In this document: in pieces, positions 45,202-46,014 of the stretch
Position numbering within the stretch: position 1 is the stretch's first letter
Layout: each line of letters starts with the position of its first letter
Assembly (NCBI RefSeq): GCF_000003815.2
Contig: NC_049980.1
Location: 7,159,699-7,205,712 of the forward strand
Reading direction: 5' to 3'
Length of the DNA stretch: 46,014 nt
DNA from: Branchiostoma floridae
Taxonomy: Eukaryota; Chordata; Leptocardii; Amphioxiformes; Branchiostomatidae
The notes under the pieces: generated by a model
What the model saw: only the letters and a program-made list of their open reading frames with translations
The model's database searches: none
What the model was told of the DNA's origin: nothing
Position numbers and translations under genes: made by a program

Positions 45202-46014
45202 CTGAGGAAAAAGAATATTTGATTAACATTCATCATCAGTCAACATAGTCTAATACCACTTTTTTGGTTGAGAAGTGGATTTTAAAACGTCAAGAATTAC
45301 GAATCACACTCCTAGCTACCCACCCTACAGTTGTCCCCACTCTCAGGGAGGAGACCATTATAATTAACCCCAGACAGCAAGAGACTGTTAACACAGCAGG
45401 CTAACAAGTGTCCAACAATGAAGCTGCACAGATGGCCCCTGTTTGCTTAACCTTCAAACTACTAAGGTACATGTACCTGTAGCTGTTTGAACCAAATTTG
45501 TATTCGTTATGGAACTAGGCAAAAGGTTAAAGTGAGGAGATACATGTAGATGCAGGATGTAAAGTTACATGTAGTATGTTCAATTTAATACATGTATGTT
45601 CAGGTTTACCACATATACTTGCTTAAGAACACATACAGAACAAGTCTGTCTGAGTACATTGTGTGTTCGACTACTGGCAGTTCACTTTTTATTTAGTCAT
45701 TGCCATAGTGATTACATAATGTACATTTTGCTGTTGTCCAATTTAAAACATTTTGTACATTGTAGTCATCTTGTTAGCTGCCTGGTCACATCATATTCCA
45801 GTACTATTGTGAGCCCCTGATGTACATACATGTAAAGCCCTTCTATGACTGAATGGATACCGGCCAATGCCTACAGGTACTTTTCTGTCTCAGATGTAGT
45901 ACATAGCTTTCCCAGAGCCCGAACTTTGCTTCATGCCATTTACAATGTATCTCAGTCTTTGATCCATCCCTTCACAAGTATACCATGGATGCCTTACTGC
46001 TAATCCCACGTACT
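45202..46014 (-). other. upstream ferlin intron, nothing else recognised
   Basis: No further ferlin exon is visible before the window ends. The segment is rich in ACATGTA words (45469, 45541, 45567, 45589, 45825). Confidence 0.5.

Overview
The window looks like animal (metazoan) nuclear DNA. It has split genes with GT/AG introns, long non-coding stretches, many short inverted-repeat transposons (MITEs), tRNA-derived and LINE-like 3' tails, microsatellites and three assembly gaps (20554-20653, 24495-24594, 41876-42866). The chordate-type ferlin and ADIP/SSX2IP genes, the compact introns and the repeat style suggest an amphioxus (Branchiostoma-like) genome. That placement is inference; no species-specific marker was proved.

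Left part, about 1-20.7 kb: no gene could be supported. It holds local tandem duplications (about 3.5, 4.6-5.0, 6.0-6.4, 6.8-7.4, 8.8, 12.1-12.9, 15.7-15.9, 19.0-19.5 and 19.9-20.2 kb), pentamer and hexamer microsatellites, two inverted-repeat elements and several SINE/LINE-like remnants. CpG dinucleotides are common here.

Middle part, about 20.7-37 kb: CpG becomes strikingly rare, except over candidate exons and a 650-bp patch at 27.4-28.05 kb. Three small plus-strand pieces with good splice signals (23789-23848, 23899-23953, 25592-25666) join in one frame and end in a stop. They look like the 3' end of an unidentified gene. MITEs with visible target-site duplications lie at 30.3 and 34.4 kb.

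Right part, 37-46 kb: three minus-strand exons (45113-45201, 38207-38306, 37006-37142) join perfectly in frame. They encode most of the N-terminal C2A domain of an otoferlin-type ferlin, a membrane-anchored C2-domain protein of vesicle fusion. Its first exon(s) lie beyond the right end. No later exon was found down to 24.6 kb, so the following intron is long or lies partly in gaps. Inside the 6.8-kb intron between the first two visible ferlin exons, on the opposite strand, sits a second gene: a homologue of ADIP/SSX2IP (afadin- and alpha-actinin-binding protein; centriolar satellite and junction protein). It has a CpG-rich candidate first exon (40690-40953), a large exon with the conserved coiled coil (up to 43863), a last exon (44193-44433) and a poly(A) signal (44565-44570). 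The 991-N gap in this gene looks too small for the missing ADIP-domain exons. The start-codon region of its first exon is the third copy of a ~155-bp tandem triplication, so two upstream ATGs with nearly the same first codons precede it.
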